NCBI RefSeq assembly: GCF_030699305.1
Contig: NZ_JAUYNB010000013.1
Location: forward strand, 186,001 to 250,000
Direction of reading: 5' to 3'
Source of the DNA: Novosphingobium sp.
GTDB taxonomy: Bacteria > Pseudomonadota > Alphaproteobacteria > Sphingomonadales > Sphingomonadaceae
Length of the DNA: 64,000 nucleotides
The translations under genes and the position numbers were made by a program. The number at the start of each line of letters is the position of its first letter. Within the stretch, counting starts at the first letter, position 1. Shown here in pieces: positions 37,264 to 47,549 of the stretch. The notes below the pieces were generated by a model. That model did no database searches. It had not been told where the DNA came from and saw only the letters and a program-made list of their open reading frames with translations.

Positions 37264-38364
37264 TCAGCCAGCCGCCCCCGCCCGGGCCGCAATCCGGCGG
37301 CGCAGCGCCTCGATCCGAACGTCGACGAACCGCACCAGAACCCAGGCCAGCGCGCAGGTAACAAGCAACGTGGCGATGGTCAGCAGCGACGGACTGGCTT
37401 TCAGCAGTGGCAGCGCGCCCAGCATCGCGAACACCAGCAAATGCCCCAGATAGACCGGAAACGACAGCTCACCGATTGCGCGATCGACGGCCGAACGCTG
37501 GCTCCAGCCATGAATGGCCGGCAAGGCGAGCGCGACCAGCGTCAGCAGGGCAAGGCGCGGCGGGGAGAAAAACTGGTCGTGCGGCCAGTCTCCGCTCCAC
37601 CAGGGCCAGGTCAGTATGGCCACCGGAACCGCCAGCGCCAGCGCCTTGGCGGCATTGCCCACCCATAGCGCGCGATCTGAGGCCCACACCCGGTAAGCGA
37701 GCACCCCGGCAAGAAACAACGCCAGTTCGAACGGGAAGAATCGATAGCTCCACGGATCATCGACCAGCCCACCCCCGGCCGCCAGCGCGCGCGCGGCCAG
37801 CGACAGCGCCAGCACGACCACGATCGCCTTGACCGAGCGGCGCGCAATGAACGGAGCGACGGCGTAAAACATCAGCTCCAGGCTGAGCGACCAGGCCATC
37901 GGGATCATCATGTAGTTGATGACCTCGCCCGCACCACTCGCCTTGAACGTGGCGGTCCACGCCAGTTGGCCGTCCTCGACCGTCAGCCACAGCGGAAGTT
38001 CCTGCCCGATTGCAGTGAAGTTCAGCGCCCCCAACCCGATTCGCTCGCCCAGCCCGATCCGATCATCGGCATAGATCCCCAGCGGCGTGGTTCCGCCCTG
38101 CACCTCGACCAGCGCGAACACAGCCAGGTGCAGCGCCAGGAACAGGTAATACATCGCAAAAATGCGGATCGCGCGGTTGGTGTAGAATGCGCGGTTCAGC
38201 GCCGGGCGGTCATAGCGCTCGTTCAGAACCAGCCCCATGTAGAAGCCGGAAATGATGAAAAAGCACTGCACCGCAACCGCGCCGCCCGTCATGGCATAGC
38301 CGCCCAGCCCGCCAGTGTGCTCGAACAGCACGATCGCAGCCAGCAACAGGCGCAGCAGCCCCAT
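37264..38364 (-). CDS. Acyltransferase 3 family membrane protein (second of pair)
   Basis: A 366-residue integral membrane acyltransferase with about ten hydrophobic segments; the N-terminal RLLLAAIVLFEHTGGLGG holds the conserved catalytic-type histidine, and FFIISGFYMGL is the family motif. Members O-acylate cell-surface sugars. Its ATG overlaps the stop of the upstream acyltransferase gene (ATGA), so they are coupled. Both lie between rpmD and rplO. Confidence 0.85.
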   Translation of the reverse strand: MGLLRLLLAAIVLFEHTGGLGGYAMTGGAVAVQCFFIISGFYMGLVLNERYDRPALNRAFYTNRAIRIFAMYYLFLALHLAVFALVEVQGGTTPLGIYADDRIGLGERIGLGALNFTAIGQELPLWLTVEDGQLAWTATFKASGAGEVINYMMIPMAWSLSLELMFYAVAPFIARRSVKAIVVVLALSLAARALAAGGGLVDDPWSYRFFPFELALFLAGVLAYRVWASDRALWVGNAAKALALAVPVAILTWPWWSGDWPHDQFFSPPRLALLTLVALALPAIHGWSQRSAVDRAIGELSFPVYLGHLLVFAMLGALPLLKASPSLLTIATLLVTCALAWVLVRFVDVRIEALRRRIAARAGAAG

Positions 38365-39494
38365 CAGATCTGGCCAGCTTCAGCATGGCGCCGCAGGCGT
38401 TCCCGCAGCGGTCGCTCGAACCAGATGAAGCTCAGCCGCGCGGCCAGGATCACGGCGCCAAGCCACGCTGCCAGCACCCAGCCTTGCGCGGTGAACTCGG
38501 CGGGATTGCCGTGCGGCAGGATCACCAGCATCAATGCCAGCTGCATCGGCACGTGCCACAGGTAGATACCATAGGTGCAATCCCCCAGCCAGCTGCTGGC
38601 CCGGCGCAAACCGCGCGGCGCGGCATTTTCAACCGCAGCCAGCATCAGCAAGGCCGCTCCCGTCAGCGCTGGGATGGCAACCACCTCGCGGGCCAGTCCG
38701 CTTCCCTCACGCAGCGCCGCCAGTCCGGCCAGTGTCAGTACAGCGCAGATCAGGCTCCGTCCCGCGCCGTTGCGCAGATGCAGCCACTCATGCAGCCGGA
38801 ACAGGGCGGTCCCGACGAAAAAATAAAATGCGCAATTGGGAATACGCGATACCGACGAGAACAGGTTGCCCAGCAGGCACAGCGCGATCACCGCGATCAG
38901 CCCGCCTGCACCAAACTTGCGCAGCGGCTCGCGCAACACCCAGAACAGGGCGTAAACCACCACTTCCACCGATACCGACCAGATCGGACCGTTGAACGAC
39001 TGCCCGGTTCCAACCAGCCAATCCGACGCAAAGAACAATTGCAGGAAGAAATGCCACCAGTCGTAATTGTCGTAGAGCAGCGTGTGCCCCACCTGTTGCA
39101 GGGCGATGAACTGCAACCCCGCCACCACCAGCAACGTCAGGAAGTGCAGCGGATAGAGCCGGGCAAACCGGTTCACCACGAATTCCCGCGTCGTTGCCGG
39201 TCGATCGAGATAGACCGCTGCAAACACAAATCCGGAAATCATCCAGAACAATTGCACGGCGTAAAAGCCCCAATCGTACAGCAGACCGAACATGGCCCGC
39301 GCCGGCTGGTAATCGAGATACTGGAAATAGCGCTCATGATCGGTGCCGATCATCGCAAAATGCATGTAGTGATAGAACAGCACGGCCACAGCGGCCAATC
39401 CGCGCAGCCCGTCGATCAAGGTAAGCCTCGGCATGCTCAACCGCACCGGAGCAGGTGGCCCAGGCACCGTGACCTGATCGGACGTAACATTCAC
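38364..39494 (-). CDS. Acyltransferase 3 family membrane protein (first of pair)
   Basis: A 376-residue acyltransferase 3 protein: LIDGLRGLAAVAVLFYHYMHF near the start with the conserved RGLAA and His, then QLFWMISGFVFA and about ten hydrophobic segments. It differs in sequence from the neighbour, so they are not recent duplicates. It begins 68 bases after the terminator that ends the ribosomal transcript, so it needs its own promoter, not identified. Confidence 0.88.
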   Translation of the reverse strand: MNVTSDQVTVPGPPAPVRLSMPRLTLIDGLRGLAAVAVLFYHYMHFAMIGTDHERYFQYLDYQPARAMFGLLYDWGFYAVQLFWMISGFVFAAVYLDRPATTREFVVNRFARLYPLHFLTLLVVAGLQFIALQQVGHTLLYDNYDWWHFFLQLFFASDWLVGTGQSFNGPIWSVSVEVVVYALFWVLREPLRKFGAGGLIAVIALCLLGNLFSSVSRIPNCAFYFFVGTALFRLHEWLHLRNGAGRSLICAVLTLAGLAALREGSGLAREVVAIPALTGAALLMLAAVENAAPRGLRRASSWLGDCTYGIYLWHVPMQLALMLVILPHGNPAEFTAQGWVLAAWLGAVILAARLSFIWFERPLRERLRRHAEAGQI

Positions 39495-39555
39495 CAGCCC
39501 GGCCCTTCGCTAAGCAGTTGCTATCCTGCCTATGTCGCGATGGTTAAGATCGGGC

Positions 39556-39591
39556 AAAGGAAAAGGGCTGCGGATCGCTCCGCAGCCCTTT
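39556..39591 (-). terminator. Rho-independent terminator after rpmD
   Basis: Perfect 12-base stem AAAGGGCTGCGG / CCGCAGCCCTTT with a 6-base loop; on the minus strand it runs into TTTTCCTTT. It ends the rpsJ-to-rpmD transcript before the acyltransferase genes. Confidence 0.85.
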
Positions 39592-39615
39592 CGTTTCCAG
39601 CTAACCGCTGAGCGT

Positions 39616-39792
39616 TCAGTCGATCACAGCAACCATATGCGGCAGCTTGGCGATTGCGCCGCGCACTTCGGCGGTGTCTTCCAACTCCACCACGCGGTTC
39701 ATCTTGCCAAGGCCCAGGCCGATGAGGATCTTCTTCTGGCTTTCCGGCCGGCGGATCGGCGAACCGATCTGCTTGATCTTGATTGTCGCCAT
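39616..39792 (-). CDS. rpmD: 50S ribosomal protein L30
   Basis: A 58-residue uL30, read directly from the sequence: [19 protein letters not shown] at the start and the conserved [17 protein letters not shown] in the middle, ending MVAVID. It starts 5 bases after the rpsE stop. Last gene before the terminator at 39591. Confidence 0.95.
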   Translation of the reverse strand: MATIKIKQIGSPIRRPESQKKILIGLGLGKMNRVVELEDTAEVRGAIAKLPHMVAVID

Positions 39793-39797
39793 CAGAC

Positions 39798-40535
39798 TTA
39801 CTCCGTGATCGCGTCAGCGGCAGCTTCCGCTTCCGCTACGCTCGCGCCGCCACGACCCAGCAGGTCGGCAACCTTCTTGCCACGACGCTGGGCAACCGAC
39901 TTCGGCGAAGTCTGGTCAGTCAGCGCGTCAAAGGTGGCGCGGATCATGTTGTAGGGGTTGCTGGTGCCGACCGACTTGGTCACCACGTCAGCCACGCCCA
40001 GGCTTTCGAAGACAGCGCGCATCGGACCACCGGCGATGATGCCGGTACCCGCCGGAGCCGAACGAAGGTTGACCTTACCGGCACCAAACCGGCCCTTGCC
40101 GTCATGATGCAGGGTGCGACCGTCCTTGAGCGGAACACGAACCATCTTCTTCTTGGCAGAAGCGGTTGCCTTGGTGATGGCTTCCGGCACTTCGCGCGCC
40201 TTGCCATGACCAAAGCCAACGCGGCCCTTGCCGTCACCGACCACGACCAGAGCTGCAAAGCCGAAGCGCTTGCCGCCCTTCACGGTCTTGGACACGCGGT
40301 TGATGTGGACGAGCTTTTCAATCAGCTCTTCGCCGCCATCATCATCGCCGCCACGGCCACCACGGCGGTCATCACGGCGACCGCCACGGCCACCACGATC
40401 ATTCCCGCCACGGTCGTTTCCGCCGCGACCACGACCACGGCCACGGCCGCCTTCGCGTTCACCACCCTCAGGGGCAGCAGCAGCCACTTCGGCAACGACG
40501 CCTTCGACTACAGTGTTGGTTTCGTCTGCCATCAT
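39798..40535 (-). CDS. rpsE: 30S ribosomal protein S5 with RGG-rich N-terminal extension
   Basis: A uS5 of 245 residues against about 167 in E. coli. The core from about residue 70 is normal ([45 protein letters not shown]). The extra N-terminal 70 residues hold an acidic segment and then a Gly/Arg/Asp-rich run of GRGRG, NDRGG and GRRDDRRGG units, similar to RNA-binding RGG tails. Two ATGs (40535, 40532) overlap the rplR stop as TGATGATG. A C-terminal Ala/Glu tail is also present. Confidence 0.96.
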   Translation of the reverse strand: MMADETNTVVEGVVAEVAAAAPEGGEREGGRGRGRGRGGNDRGGNDRGGRGGRRDDRRGGRGGDDDGGEELIEKLVHINRVSKTVKGGKRFGFAALVVVGDGKGRVGFGHGKAREVPEAITKATASAKKKMVRVPLKDGRTLHHDGKGRFGAGKVNLRSAPAGTGIIAGGPMRAVFESLGVADVVTKSVGTSNPYNMIRATFDALTDQTSPKSVAQRRGKKVADLLGRGGASVAEAEAAADAITE

Positions 40536-40885
40536 CAGAACTCCAGCCCGCCTTCACGCGCAGCGTCAGCCAGCGCTTTGACGCGGCCATGGAACAGGAA
40601 GCCGCCGCGATCGAACACGACAGCGGTCACGCCCGCCTTCTTGGCGGCCTCGGCGAGCTCGGTGCCCACCTTGGCTGCCGCATCGGTGGTCGCGCCGGGG
40701 CCAGTGCTGCCCTTGGTCAGCGTCGAAGCGGCCGCCAGCGTACGGCCGGTCGCATCGTCGATGATCTGCGCATACATGTGGCGGCCCGAACGGTGAACCG
40801 ACAGCCGGGGACGACCAAAGGCACGCGCCTTGAGTGCGGTACGAACGCGCCGACGACGGCGCGCGAAAAGAGAAAGCTTGGCCAT
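40535..40885 (-). CDS. rplR: 50S ribosomal protein L18
   Basis: A 116-residue uL18, 5S rRNA binder, with [30 protein letters not shown] and the closing [28 protein letters not shown]. Start overlaps the rplF stop by one base, stop overlaps rpsE start. Confidence 0.97.
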   Translation of the reverse strand: MAKLSLFARRRRRVRTALKARAFGRPRLSVHRSGRHMYAQIIDDATGRTLAAASTLTKGSTGPGATTDAAAKVGTELAEAAKKAGVTAVVFDRGGFLFHGRVKALADAAREGGLEF

Positions 40886-41418
40886 TACTTCTTCTTCCCT
40901 TCCTTGCGGAAGATGAACTCGCCGCGGTACTTGATACCCTTGCCCTTGTAAGGCTCAGGCTTGCGCCACCGGCGAATTTCGGCCGCAACCTGGCCAACCT
41001 TCTGCTTGTCGATCCCGGAGATCTCGATCGTGGTGTTGTCCGGCGTCTTGATCTCGATGCCTTCCGGCACCGCGAAGTCGACGTCGTGGCTGTAACCGAG
41101 CAGCAGCTTCAGGTTGTTGCCCTGAACGTTCGCACGGTAACCAACACCGGTGATTTCGAGAACCTTGGTGTAACCGGCGGTCACGCCGGTCACCAGGTTG
41201 TCAACGAGGGTCCGCTGCATGCCCCAGAAGGCGCGAGCCTGCTTGGAGTCATTGGCAGGCTTCACAACGATGACCTCGCCTTCGATGGAGTAGCTGATTT
41301 CATCACGCATACGGAGCGTAAGAGCGCCCTTGGGGCCCTTCACGGTAAGCGTGCCATTCGCGATATCAGCGGAAACACCGCCGGGAATCGGAACAGGCTT
41401 TTTGCCGATGCGGCTCAT
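40885..41418 (-). CDS. rplF: 50S ribosomal protein L6
   Basis: A 177-residue uL6 starting [15 protein letters not shown], with the C-terminal signature [18 protein letters not shown]. Overlaps rpsH by one base and rplR by one base. Confidence 0.98.
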   Translation of the reverse strand: MSRIGKKPVPIPGGVSADIANGTLTVKGPKGALTLRMRDEISYSIEGEVIVVKPANDSKQARAFWGMQRTLVDNLVTGVTAGYTKVLEITGVGYRANVQGNNLKLLLGYSHDVDFAVPEGIEIKTPDNTTIEISGIDKQKVGQVAAEIRRWRKPEPYKGKGIKYRGEFIFRKEGKKK

Positions 41419-41813
41419 CAGAACACCTCCGCCAGCACTTCGCCACCGACGTTGTGCGAGCGAGCTTCGGCATCCGAAAGCACGCCGCGCGGCGTCGAGA
41501 CGATGGTGATGCCAAGACCGTTGCGCACTACCGGGAGTTCTTTCGAACCCGAGTAGACGCGGCGGCCCGGCTTGGAGACGCGAGCGACATGCTTGATCGC
41601 AGGTTCGCCCTCGAAATACTTCAGCTCGATGCGCAACTGCGGATGGGCGCCAGTGGCGTCCTCCGAATAGCCGCGAATATAGCCTTCACGCTGCAACACT
41701 TCGAGTACGCTTGCACGCAGCTTCGAGGCCGGCGAAAGGACAGAGTCCTTCTTCGCACGCTGGCCGTTGCGGATACGGGTGAGCATATCACCCAGGGGAT
41801 CGGTCAGTGCCAT
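41418..41813 (-). CDS. rpsH: 30S ribosomal protein S8
   Basis: A 131-residue uS8 beginning [18 protein letters not shown] and ending with [27 protein letters not shown]. Binds 16S rRNA helix 21 and, in E. coli, represses spc mRNA translation. 9 bases after rpsN. Confidence 0.98.
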   Translation of the reverse strand: MALTDPLGDMLTRIRNGQRAKKDSVLSPASKLRASVLEVLQREGYIRGYSEDATGAHPQLRIELKYFEGEPAIKHVARVSKPGRRVYSGSKELPVVRNGLGITIVSTPRGVLSDAEARSHNVGGEVLAEVF

Positions 41814-41822
41814 CGCTTGTCC

Positions 41823-42128
41823 TTACCAGCTCGACTTTGTCACGCCCGGGATCATGCCTTTGTTGGCAAGATCACGCAGCTCGATGCGGCAAAGGCCGAA
41901 CTTGCGATAGTAGCCGCGGGGGCGGCCGGTGGTGGCGCAACGGTTGCGAACCCGGGTCGGGTTTGCGTTGCGCGGGATTTCCGCCAGCTTCAGACGCGCG
42001 ATCAGCCGTTCGGTATCGTCGAGCGACTTGTCGTCGGCGACCGCCTTCAGCTTTGCGTACTTGGCAGCGTACTTCTTGACGAGGACCTTGCGGCGCTCGT
42101 TCTTGTTCACGGAACTCAGTTTCGCCAT
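41823..42128 (-). CDS. rpsN: 30S ribosomal protein S14
   Basis: A 101-residue uS14 of the zinc-free long form: no CxxC pairs, only two isolated cysteines, and [34 protein letters not shown]. Zinc-independent, so it should stay functional in zinc shortage. Confidence 0.97.
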   Translation of the reverse strand: MAKLSSVNKNERRKVLVKKYAAKYAKLKAVADDKSLDDTERLIARLKLAEIPRNANPTRVRNRCATTGRPRGYYRKFGLCRIELRDLANKGMIPGVTKSSW

Positions 42129-42148
42129 GGACTTAAGCTCTCTCTAAC

Positions 42149-42727
42149 TCAGGCCGCTTGAGCGGGTTCGGCTTCAGCCGGGAACGGGAAACCGAACAGG
42201 CGCAGCAGTTCGCGCGCCTCGTCGTCGGTCTTGGCAGTGGTGGTGACAATAATGTCCATCCCACGAACCTTCTCAATCTGGTCGTAGCTGATCTCCGGAA
42301 AGATGATCTGCTCCTTCAGACCCATCGCGTAGTTGCCGCGACCGTCGAACGACTTCGGGTTCAACCCACGGAAGTCGCGAATACGGGGCATGGCAATCGT
42401 GATGAGACGATCCAGAAATTCAAACATGCGTTCGCGGCGCAGGGTAACCTTGCAACCGATCGGCATGCCTTCACGCAGCTTGAACTGCGCGATCGACTTC
42501 TTCGCCTTGGTGATGACAGGCTTCTGGCCGGCAATCAGTTCCATTTCGGCGGCGGCGGTCTGGACCTTCTTCTTGTCCTGGCTGCCTTCGCCCACGCCCA
42601 TGTTGATCGTGATCTTCTCGATCTTGGGCACTTCCATATGGTTCTTGTAGCCGAACTTTTCGGTCATCGCTGCAACGATCGCGTCGTCGTACTTCTTGCG
42701 AAGCCGGGGTACATACTTGTCACCCAT
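42149..42727 (-). CDS. rplE: 50S ribosomal protein L5
   Basis: A 192-residue uL5 with [14 protein letters not shown] at the start and [20 protein letters not shown] later; binds 5S rRNA. The start overlaps the rplX stop by 8 bases. Confidence 0.97.
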   Translation of the reverse strand: MGDKYVPRLRKKYDDAIVAAMTEKFGYKNHMEVPKIEKITINMGVGEGSQDKKKVQTAAAEMELIAGQKPVITKAKKSIAQFKLREGMPIGCKVTLRRERMFEFLDRLITIAMPRIRDFRGLNPKSFDGRGNYAMGLKEQIIFPEISYDQIEKVRGMDIIVTTTAKTDDEARELLRLFGFPFPAEAEPAQAA

Positions 42728-43040
42728 CGATCTTCTCCCCGGACTTCACGGCCACACGGACCTTCTTCCCGTCAACGGTTTCGAACCGCACGCGCGTTGC
42801 CTTGCCGTCCTTGGGATCGGCCAGGCCAACCTTCGAGACATGCATCGGCGCTTCACGGCGATCGATGCCACCCTGCGGGTTTTCCTGGGTCGGCTTGCGA
42901 TGGCGGGCAGCGATGTTCACGCCTGCAACCACAACCTTTTCGTCCTTCGGAAGGACCTGCAGGACAGTGCCGGTGCGGCCCTTGTCCTTGCCCGAGCGGA
43001 CAACAACGTTGTCGCCCTTCTTGATCTTAGCGGAAGCCAT
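42720..43040 (-). CDS. rplX: 50S ribosomal protein L24
   Basis: A 106-residue uL24, assembly initiator, with [23 protein letters not shown] (KOW motif) near the start and [15 protein letters not shown]. Overlaps rplN by one base. Confidence 0.97.
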   Translation of the reverse strand: MASAKIKKGDNVVVRSGKDKGRTGTVLQVLPKDEKVVVAGVNIAARHRKPTQENPQGGIDRREAPMHVSKVGLADPKDGKATRVRFETVDGKKVRVAVKSGEKIDG

Positions 43041-43408
43041 TACAGCACCTCCGGAGCAAGGCTGATGATCTTCATGAAGCCCTTGCCGCGCAGTTCGCGG
43101 ACCACGGGGCCGAAGATACGGGTGCCGATGGGCTCTTCGTTCTTGTTGATCAGAACGGCGGCATTGCTGTCAAAGCGAATGACGCTGCCATCGGGACGGC
43201 GAACGTCCTTGCGGGTACGCACGATCACCGCGCGGTGAACGTCGCCCTTTTTCACGCGGGTGCGCGGCTGGGCTTCTTTCACCGACACCACGATGATGTC
43301 GCCAACGCCGGCGGTGCGGCGCTTAGACCCGCCCAGTACCTTGATGCACTGGACGCGCTTGGCGCCGCTGTTGTCCGCGACGTCGAGCTGGGATTGCATC
43401 TGGATCAT
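43040..43408 (-). CDS. rplN: 50S ribosomal protein L14
   Basis: A 122-residue uL14 beginning [27 protein letters not shown], the family signature. A 64-base gap separates it from rpsQ. Confidence 0.98.
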   Translation of the reverse strand: MIQMQSQLDVADNSGAKRVQCIKVLGGSKRRTAGVGDIIVVSVKEAQPRTRVKKGDVHRAVIVRTRKDVRRPDGSVIRFDSNAAVLINKNEEPIGTRIFGPVVRELRGKGFMKIISLAPEVL

Positions 43409-43472
43409 TGATCCGGTTCCTTCTCACTGGCTTGCCGGAACCAGTCCGGCAGTTCCAAATTGCTCGTCTGAC

Positions 43473-43742
43473 TTAGACGTCGGCTTCCACAGCGGCAGTC
43501 TTGCCGGCGAGGACGCGTTCGATAACCTTCCAGGTCTTCAGCTTCGAGAGCGGGCGAGTTTCCTCGATCCGCACCGTTTCGCCAACCTTGAAGGCGTTGT
43601 CTTCGTCATGTGCGTGGTACTTCTTCGAACGGCGGATGATCTTCCCGTAGAGCGGGTGCTTCACCTTGCGTTCGACCTTGACCACCACGGTCTTGTCGGT
43701 CTTGTCGGAGACGATGGTCCCGATCAGGATACGCTTGGGCAT
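43473..43742 (-). CDS. rpsQ: 30S ribosomal protein S17
   Basis: An 89-residue uS17 with the OB-fold pattern [27 protein letters not shown] and KKYHAHDE. Slightly longer than E. coli S17 at the C-terminus. 10 bases after rpmC. Confidence 0.97.
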   Translation of the reverse strand: MPKRILIGTIVSDKTDKTVVVKVERKVKHPLYGKIIRRSKKYHAHDEDNAFKVGETVRIEETRPLSKLKTWKVIERVLAGKTAAVEADV

Positions 43743-43752
43743 CGTATTCTCC

Positions 43753-43962
43753 TTACGCCTGGGCCGACTGAGAACGCTCAGTCTGCAGCGTTTTGATGCG
43801 GGCGATGTCGCGGCGCACTTCCTTGATGCGCGCCGGGCGTTCCAGCTGGTTGGTCGCCGCCTGGAAGCGGAGGTTGAACGCCTCGCGCTTCAGCTCAGCG
43901 AGGTCTGCCGACAGCTGATCGTCAGTCTTGACGCGCAGGTCTTCAATCTTGCTAGCCATCAT
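43753..43962 (-). CDS. rpmC: 50S ribosomal protein L29
   Basis: A 69-residue uL29 with two helices, including [38 protein letters not shown] at 43962 or 43959; the region overlaps the rplP stop by up to four bases. Confidence 0.95.
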   Translation of the reverse strand: MMASKIEDLRVKTDDQLSADLAELKREAFNLRFQAATNQLERPARIKEVRRDIARIKTLQTERSQSAQA

Positions 43963-44393
43963 TCGGCTCCCAGGTGCGAGGTGTCGCCCAGGCGGGCCAC
44001 GACCTTGGTCTTGATCGGCAGCTTCATCGCTGCGCGGCTGAACGCTTCCGCAGCGAGCGGGCCGGCGACACCGTCCAGCTCGAACAGGATGCGGCCCGGC
44101 TTCACGCGTGCGGCCCAGTATTCCACCGAACCCTTGCCCTTGCCCTGACGGACTTCGGCAGGCTTCTTGGTCACTGGCACATCCGGGAAGATGCGGATCC
44201 AGAGACGACCCTGGCGCTTGATGTGACGGGTGATCGCGCGGCGAGCCGCTTCGATCTGACGTGCGGTGATCCGTTCCGGTTCCATCGCCTTGAGGCCATA
44301 GGAACCAAAGTTCAGATCGGTGCCGCCCTTGGCGTCGCCCTTGATCCGACCCTTGAAGGTCTTGCGGAACTTGGTCTTTTTCGGTTGCAGCAT
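43959..44393 (-). CDS. rplP: 50S ribosomal protein L16
   Basis: A 144-residue uL16 beginning [16 protein letters not shown], with the conserved [24 protein letters not shown]. Overlaps rpmC. Confidence 0.98.
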   Translation of the reverse strand: MLQPKKTKFRKTFKGRIKGDAKGGTDLNFGSYGLKAMEPERITARQIEAARRAITRHIKRQGRLWIRIFPDVPVTKKPAEVRQGKGKGSVEYWAARVKPGRILFELDGVAGPLAAEAFSRAAMKLPIKTKVVARLGDTSHLGAE

Positions 44394-44414
44394 GGTGCTT
44401 ACTCTACCTTAAGC

Positions 44415-45110
44415 TCAGCGTGCCGGACGGACGCCGGAGGTTTGAGCCTCCATCATCAACCGGTCCTGCGCCATCGGATCGTGGCCGAGAATCTCACCCT
44501 TGAAGATCCAGCACTTGATGCCGATGATCCCATAGGCGGTCAGCGCTTCGGCTTCGGCGTAATCGATGTTCGCGCGGAGCGTGTGCAACGGCACACGACC
44601 TTCGCGATACCATTCGACGCGGGCGATTTCTGCCCCGCCCAGACGGCCACCGCACGTGATCTTGATGCCTTCGGCACCAAGGCGCAGGGCCGATTGCACG
44701 GCGCGCTTCATCGCCCGGCGGAACGCCACGCGGCGGATCAGCTGGTCGGCGATGCCCTGGGCGACAAGCTTGGCGTCGATTTCCGGCTTGCGGATTTCAA
44801 CGATGTTCAGCTTGACGTCGCTGCTGGTCATCTTGGCAAGCTGCGAGCGCAGCTTTTCGATGTCCGCACCCTTCTTGCCGATGATCACGCCAGGACGGGC
44901 GGCATAGATCGAAACGCGGCACAGCTTGGCCGGACGTTCGATCACGACCTTGGAAATCGCGGCCTGCGGCAGCGTTTCCATGATGAACTTGCGCATCTTG
45001 AGGTCTTCCTCAAGCATCGACGCATAGTTCTTGCCCTCGGCGTACCAGCGGCTGTCCCAGGTACGGTTGATCTGGAGACGCAGACCGATCGGGTTGCTTT
45101 TATGACCCAT
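44415..45110 (-). CDS. rpsC: 30S ribosomal protein S3
   Basis: A 231-residue uS3 with [12 protein letters not shown], a KH domain ([16 protein letters not shown]) and the C-terminal [29 protein letters not shown]. Four bases after rplV. Confidence 0.98.
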   Translation of the reverse strand: MGHKSNPIGLRLQINRTWDSRWYAEGKNYASMLEEDLKMRKFIMETLPQAAISKVVIERPAKLCRVSIYAARPGVIIGKKGADIEKLRSQLAKMTSSDVKLNIVEIRKPEIDAKLVAQGIADQLIRRVAFRRAMKRAVQSALRLGAEGIKITCGGRLGGAEIARVEWYREGRVPLHTLRANIDYAEAEALTAYGIIGIKCWIFKGEILGHDPMAQDRLMMEAQTSGVRPAR

Positions 45111-45113
45111 GGA

Positions 45114-45491
45114 TCAGGCCTCCTCGACTTCGCGAACCACGATGCGCAGCCGGCTGAACGGCTTCAGGATGCGCGTGGACTTGCCACGGCCCCGCGTGTG
45201 GAAACGCTTCATGGTGATGGACTTGCCGACGCTGGCTTCAGCAACGACAAGGGCGTCGACATCCAGGTTGTGGTTGTTTTCCGCATTGGCGATCGCGGAT
45301 GCGAGCACCTTGCGGGCATCAACCGCCATGGCCTTCGTCGAGAAGGTCAGGATGTTCATGGCCTCTTCGACCTTGCGACCGCGGATCAGAGCGGCGACCA
45401 GGTTGAGCTTCTGGGCCGAACCACGGATCGTGGTGCCGACCGACAGGGCTTCCTTGTCACCGACGCGACGGGGAGCTTTTGCCTTGCCCAT
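45114..45491 (-). CDS. rplV: 50S ribosomal protein L22
   Basis: A 125-residue uL22 with [22 protein letters not shown] and the tunnel-lining loop near [19 protein letters not shown]. The ATG overlaps the rpsS stop by one base. Confidence 0.97.
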   Translation of the reverse strand: MGKAKAPRRVGDKEALSVGTTIRGSAQKLNLVAALIRGRKVEEAMNILTFSTKAMAVDARKVLASAIANAENNHNLDVDALVVAEASVGKSITMKRFHTRGRGKSTRILKPFSRLRIVVREVEEA

Positions 45492-45769
45492 TAGCGCTTG
45501 CCCTTCTTGTCGGCAGCGTGGCCGGGGAACGTGCGCGTGGGCGCAAATTCACCAAGCTTGTGACCGACCATGTCTTCGTTGACCGAGACGGGGATGAACT
45601 TGTGACCGTTGTAGACGCTGAACGTCAGACCAACGAACTGCGGCAGGATCGTCGAACGACGCGACCAGGTTTTCACCGGGCCAGCGCGCGTGCCAGCTTC
45701 CTGCGCGGCTTCCGCCTTCTTCAGCAGGTGCAGGTCGACGAAGGGGCCTTTCCAGACGGAACGTGCCAT
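45491..45769 (-). CDS. rpsS: 30S ribosomal protein S19
   Basis: A 92-residue uS19 starting [18 protein letters not shown], with [23 protein letters not shown] and [12 protein letters not shown]. 6 bases after rplB. Confidence 0.98.
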   Translation of the reverse strand: MARSVWKGPFVDLHLLKKAEAAQEAGTRAGPVKTWSRRSTILPQFVGLTFSVYNGHKFIPVSVNEDMVGHKLGEFAPTRTFPGHAADKKGKR

Positions 45770-45775
45770 GGTGGC

Positions 45776-46612
45776 TTACCTCTTCTTCTTCGCGTGACGC
45801 GAACGGATAATCATCTTGTCCGTCTGCTTGTTATGACGAGTGCGAGCACCCTTCGTCGGCTTGCCCCACGGAGTAACCGGATGACGGCCACCGGACGTGC
45901 GACCTTCACCACCACCGTGCGGGTGATCGACCGGGTTCTTCGCGACACCGCGGGTTAGCGGGCGACGGCCCAGCCAGCGGTTACGACCTGCCTTGGCCAG
46001 GTTCTGGTTGCCGTTGTCGGGGTTCGACACGGCACCGACGGTGCCCATGCAATCCCCGCGCAGGTAACGCTGCTCGCCCGAATTCAGACGCGCAATCACC
46101 ATGCCGCGGTCACGACCGACAACCTGAACGTAGGTGCCTGCCGAACGTGCGATCTGGCCGCCCTTGCCCGGCTTCATTTCCACGTTGTGGCAAATCGTGC
46201 CGACCGGCATCTGGCTGAGCAACATCGCGTTGCCCGGCTTCACGTCGGTCTTTTCACCGGCAACCACAGTGTCACCGACCGCAAGACGCTGCGGCGCGAT
46301 GATGTAGGCCTGTTCGCCATCGGTATACTTGACCAGCGCGATGAACGCGGTGCGGTTGGGGTCATATTCCAGACGCTCCACGGTCGCAGGCATATCCCAC
46401 TTGCGACGCTTGAAGTCGATGAAACGATACTTCTGCTTGTGACCGCCAGCGATCCCGCGCGAGGTAACGTGCCCCTTGTTGTTACGGCCACCGGTCTTGT
46501 GCTTGCCTTCGGTAAGCGCCTTGACGGGCTTGCCCTTCCACAGCGACGAGCGGTCGACCAGGATCAGGCCACGACGGGCCGGGCTGGTCGGGTTATAGTT
46601 CTTGAGTGCCAT
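45776..46612 (-). CDS. rplB: 50S ribosomal protein L2
   Basis: A 278-residue uL2. Key peptidyl-transferase-region segment [13 protein letters not shown] is present, as is [25 protein letters not shown] near the start. Between rplW and rpsS. Confidence 0.98.
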   Translation of the reverse strand: MALKNYNPTSPARRGLILVDRSSLWKGKPVKALTEGKHKTGGRNNKGHVTSRGIAGGHKQKYRFIDFKRRKWDMPATVERLEYDPNRTAFIALVKYTDGEQAYIIAPQRLAVGDTVVAGEKTDVKPGNAMLLSQMPVGTICHNVEMKPGKGGQIARSAGTYVQVVGRDRGMVIARLNSGEQRYLRGDCMGTVGAVSNPDNGNQNLAKAGRNRWLGRRPLTRGVAKNPVDHPHGGGEGRTSGGRHPVTPWGKPTKGARTRHNKQTDKMIIRSRHAKKKR

Positions 46613-46621
46613 GATTCAGCC

Positions 46622-46927
46622 TCAGATCCCGCTGGTGACGTCGATCGACTGGCCTGCAGCCAGCGTCACAACCGCCTTTTTGACGTCCGAACGGCGATAG
46701 GGCTTGCCCTTCCACCGCTTGGTCTTGCCCTTCTGGGTCAGGGTGTTCACGGAGACCACCTTGACGTCGAACAGAGCTTCGACCGCAGCCTTGATCTGCG
46801 GCTTGGTGGCAGCTTCGGCCACCTTGAAGACCACGGCATTATGCTCGCTGAGCAGCGTCGACTTTTCCGTGATGTGGGGAGCCACGATCACGTCATAGTG
46901 ACGCGTGTCGATTGCGTCCTTAGCCAT
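46622..46927 (-). CDS. rplW: 50S ribosomal protein L23
   Basis: A 101-residue uL23 ([20 protein letters not shown], then [26 protein letters not shown]), docking site for trigger factor and SRP at the tunnel exit. Start overlaps the rplD stop by eight bases. Confidence 0.97.
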   Translation of the reverse strand: MAKDAIDTRHYDVIVAPHITEKSTLLSEHNAVVFKVAEAATKPQIKAAVEALFDVKVVSVNTLTQKGKTKRWKGKPYRRSDVKKAVVTLAAGQSIDVTSGI

Positions 46928-47546
46928 TGAAACGTGCCTCCAGCTTTTCGACCGCAGCGCGGGTCAGCACCAGCGTGTCATGCTTCAGGATGTCATAGAC
47001 GTTCGCACCGACAGCCGGGAGGACGTTCACGCCAACGATGTTGCGGGTGGCGCGGGCAAAGCCCTCATTCACCTGCTCACCGTCGATCACGAGCACCTTC
47101 TTGCCCCAGTTCGCCTGAGCGAGCTGGGCAGCAACGGCCTTGGTCTTGGCGTCGCTCACGTCCAGCGTGTCGACCACGACCAGACCCATCTTGGCCTTGG
47201 CCGAGAGCGCCATCTTGAGGCCGAGCGCGCGGACCTTCTTGTTCAGCGAGACGTCGAACTCGCGGCGACGTGCGCCGTGAGCCTTGCCGCCGCCGATGAA
47301 GATCGGAGCTGCACGGTCACCGTGACGGGCAGTACCGCCACCCTTCTGGTTGCCGAACTTCTTGCCGGTACGGGCAACGTCCGAACGCTCGCGGGTCGCA
47401 CGGGCAATGCCGCGACGATTTTCGAGCTGCCAGGTGACAACGCGGTGGAGGATGTCGGCGCGCGGTTCGAGACCGAACACCTCATCATTGAGTTCGACTT
47501 CGCCCTTGGCGGCCGAACCATCGAGGTTGAGGACCTTGACTTTCAC
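46920..47546 (-). CDS. rplD: 50S ribosomal protein L4
   Basis: A 208-residue uL4 with the tunnel loop segment [24 protein letters not shown]. In E. coli L4 autoregulates the S10 operon; here the S10 leader has hairpins that could serve this, which is inference. 3 bases after rplC. Confidence 0.97.
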   Translation of the reverse strand: MKVKVLNLDGSAAKGEVELNDEVFGLEPRADILHRVVTWQLENRRGIARATRERSDVARTGKKFGNQKGGGTARHGDRAAPIFIGGGKAHGARRREFDVSLNKKVRALGLKMALSAKAKMGLVVVDTLDVSDAKTKAVAAQLAQANWGKKVLVIDGEQVNEGFARATRNIVGVNVLPAVGANVYDILKHDTLVLTRAAVEKLEARFNG

Positions 47547-47549
47547 GAC

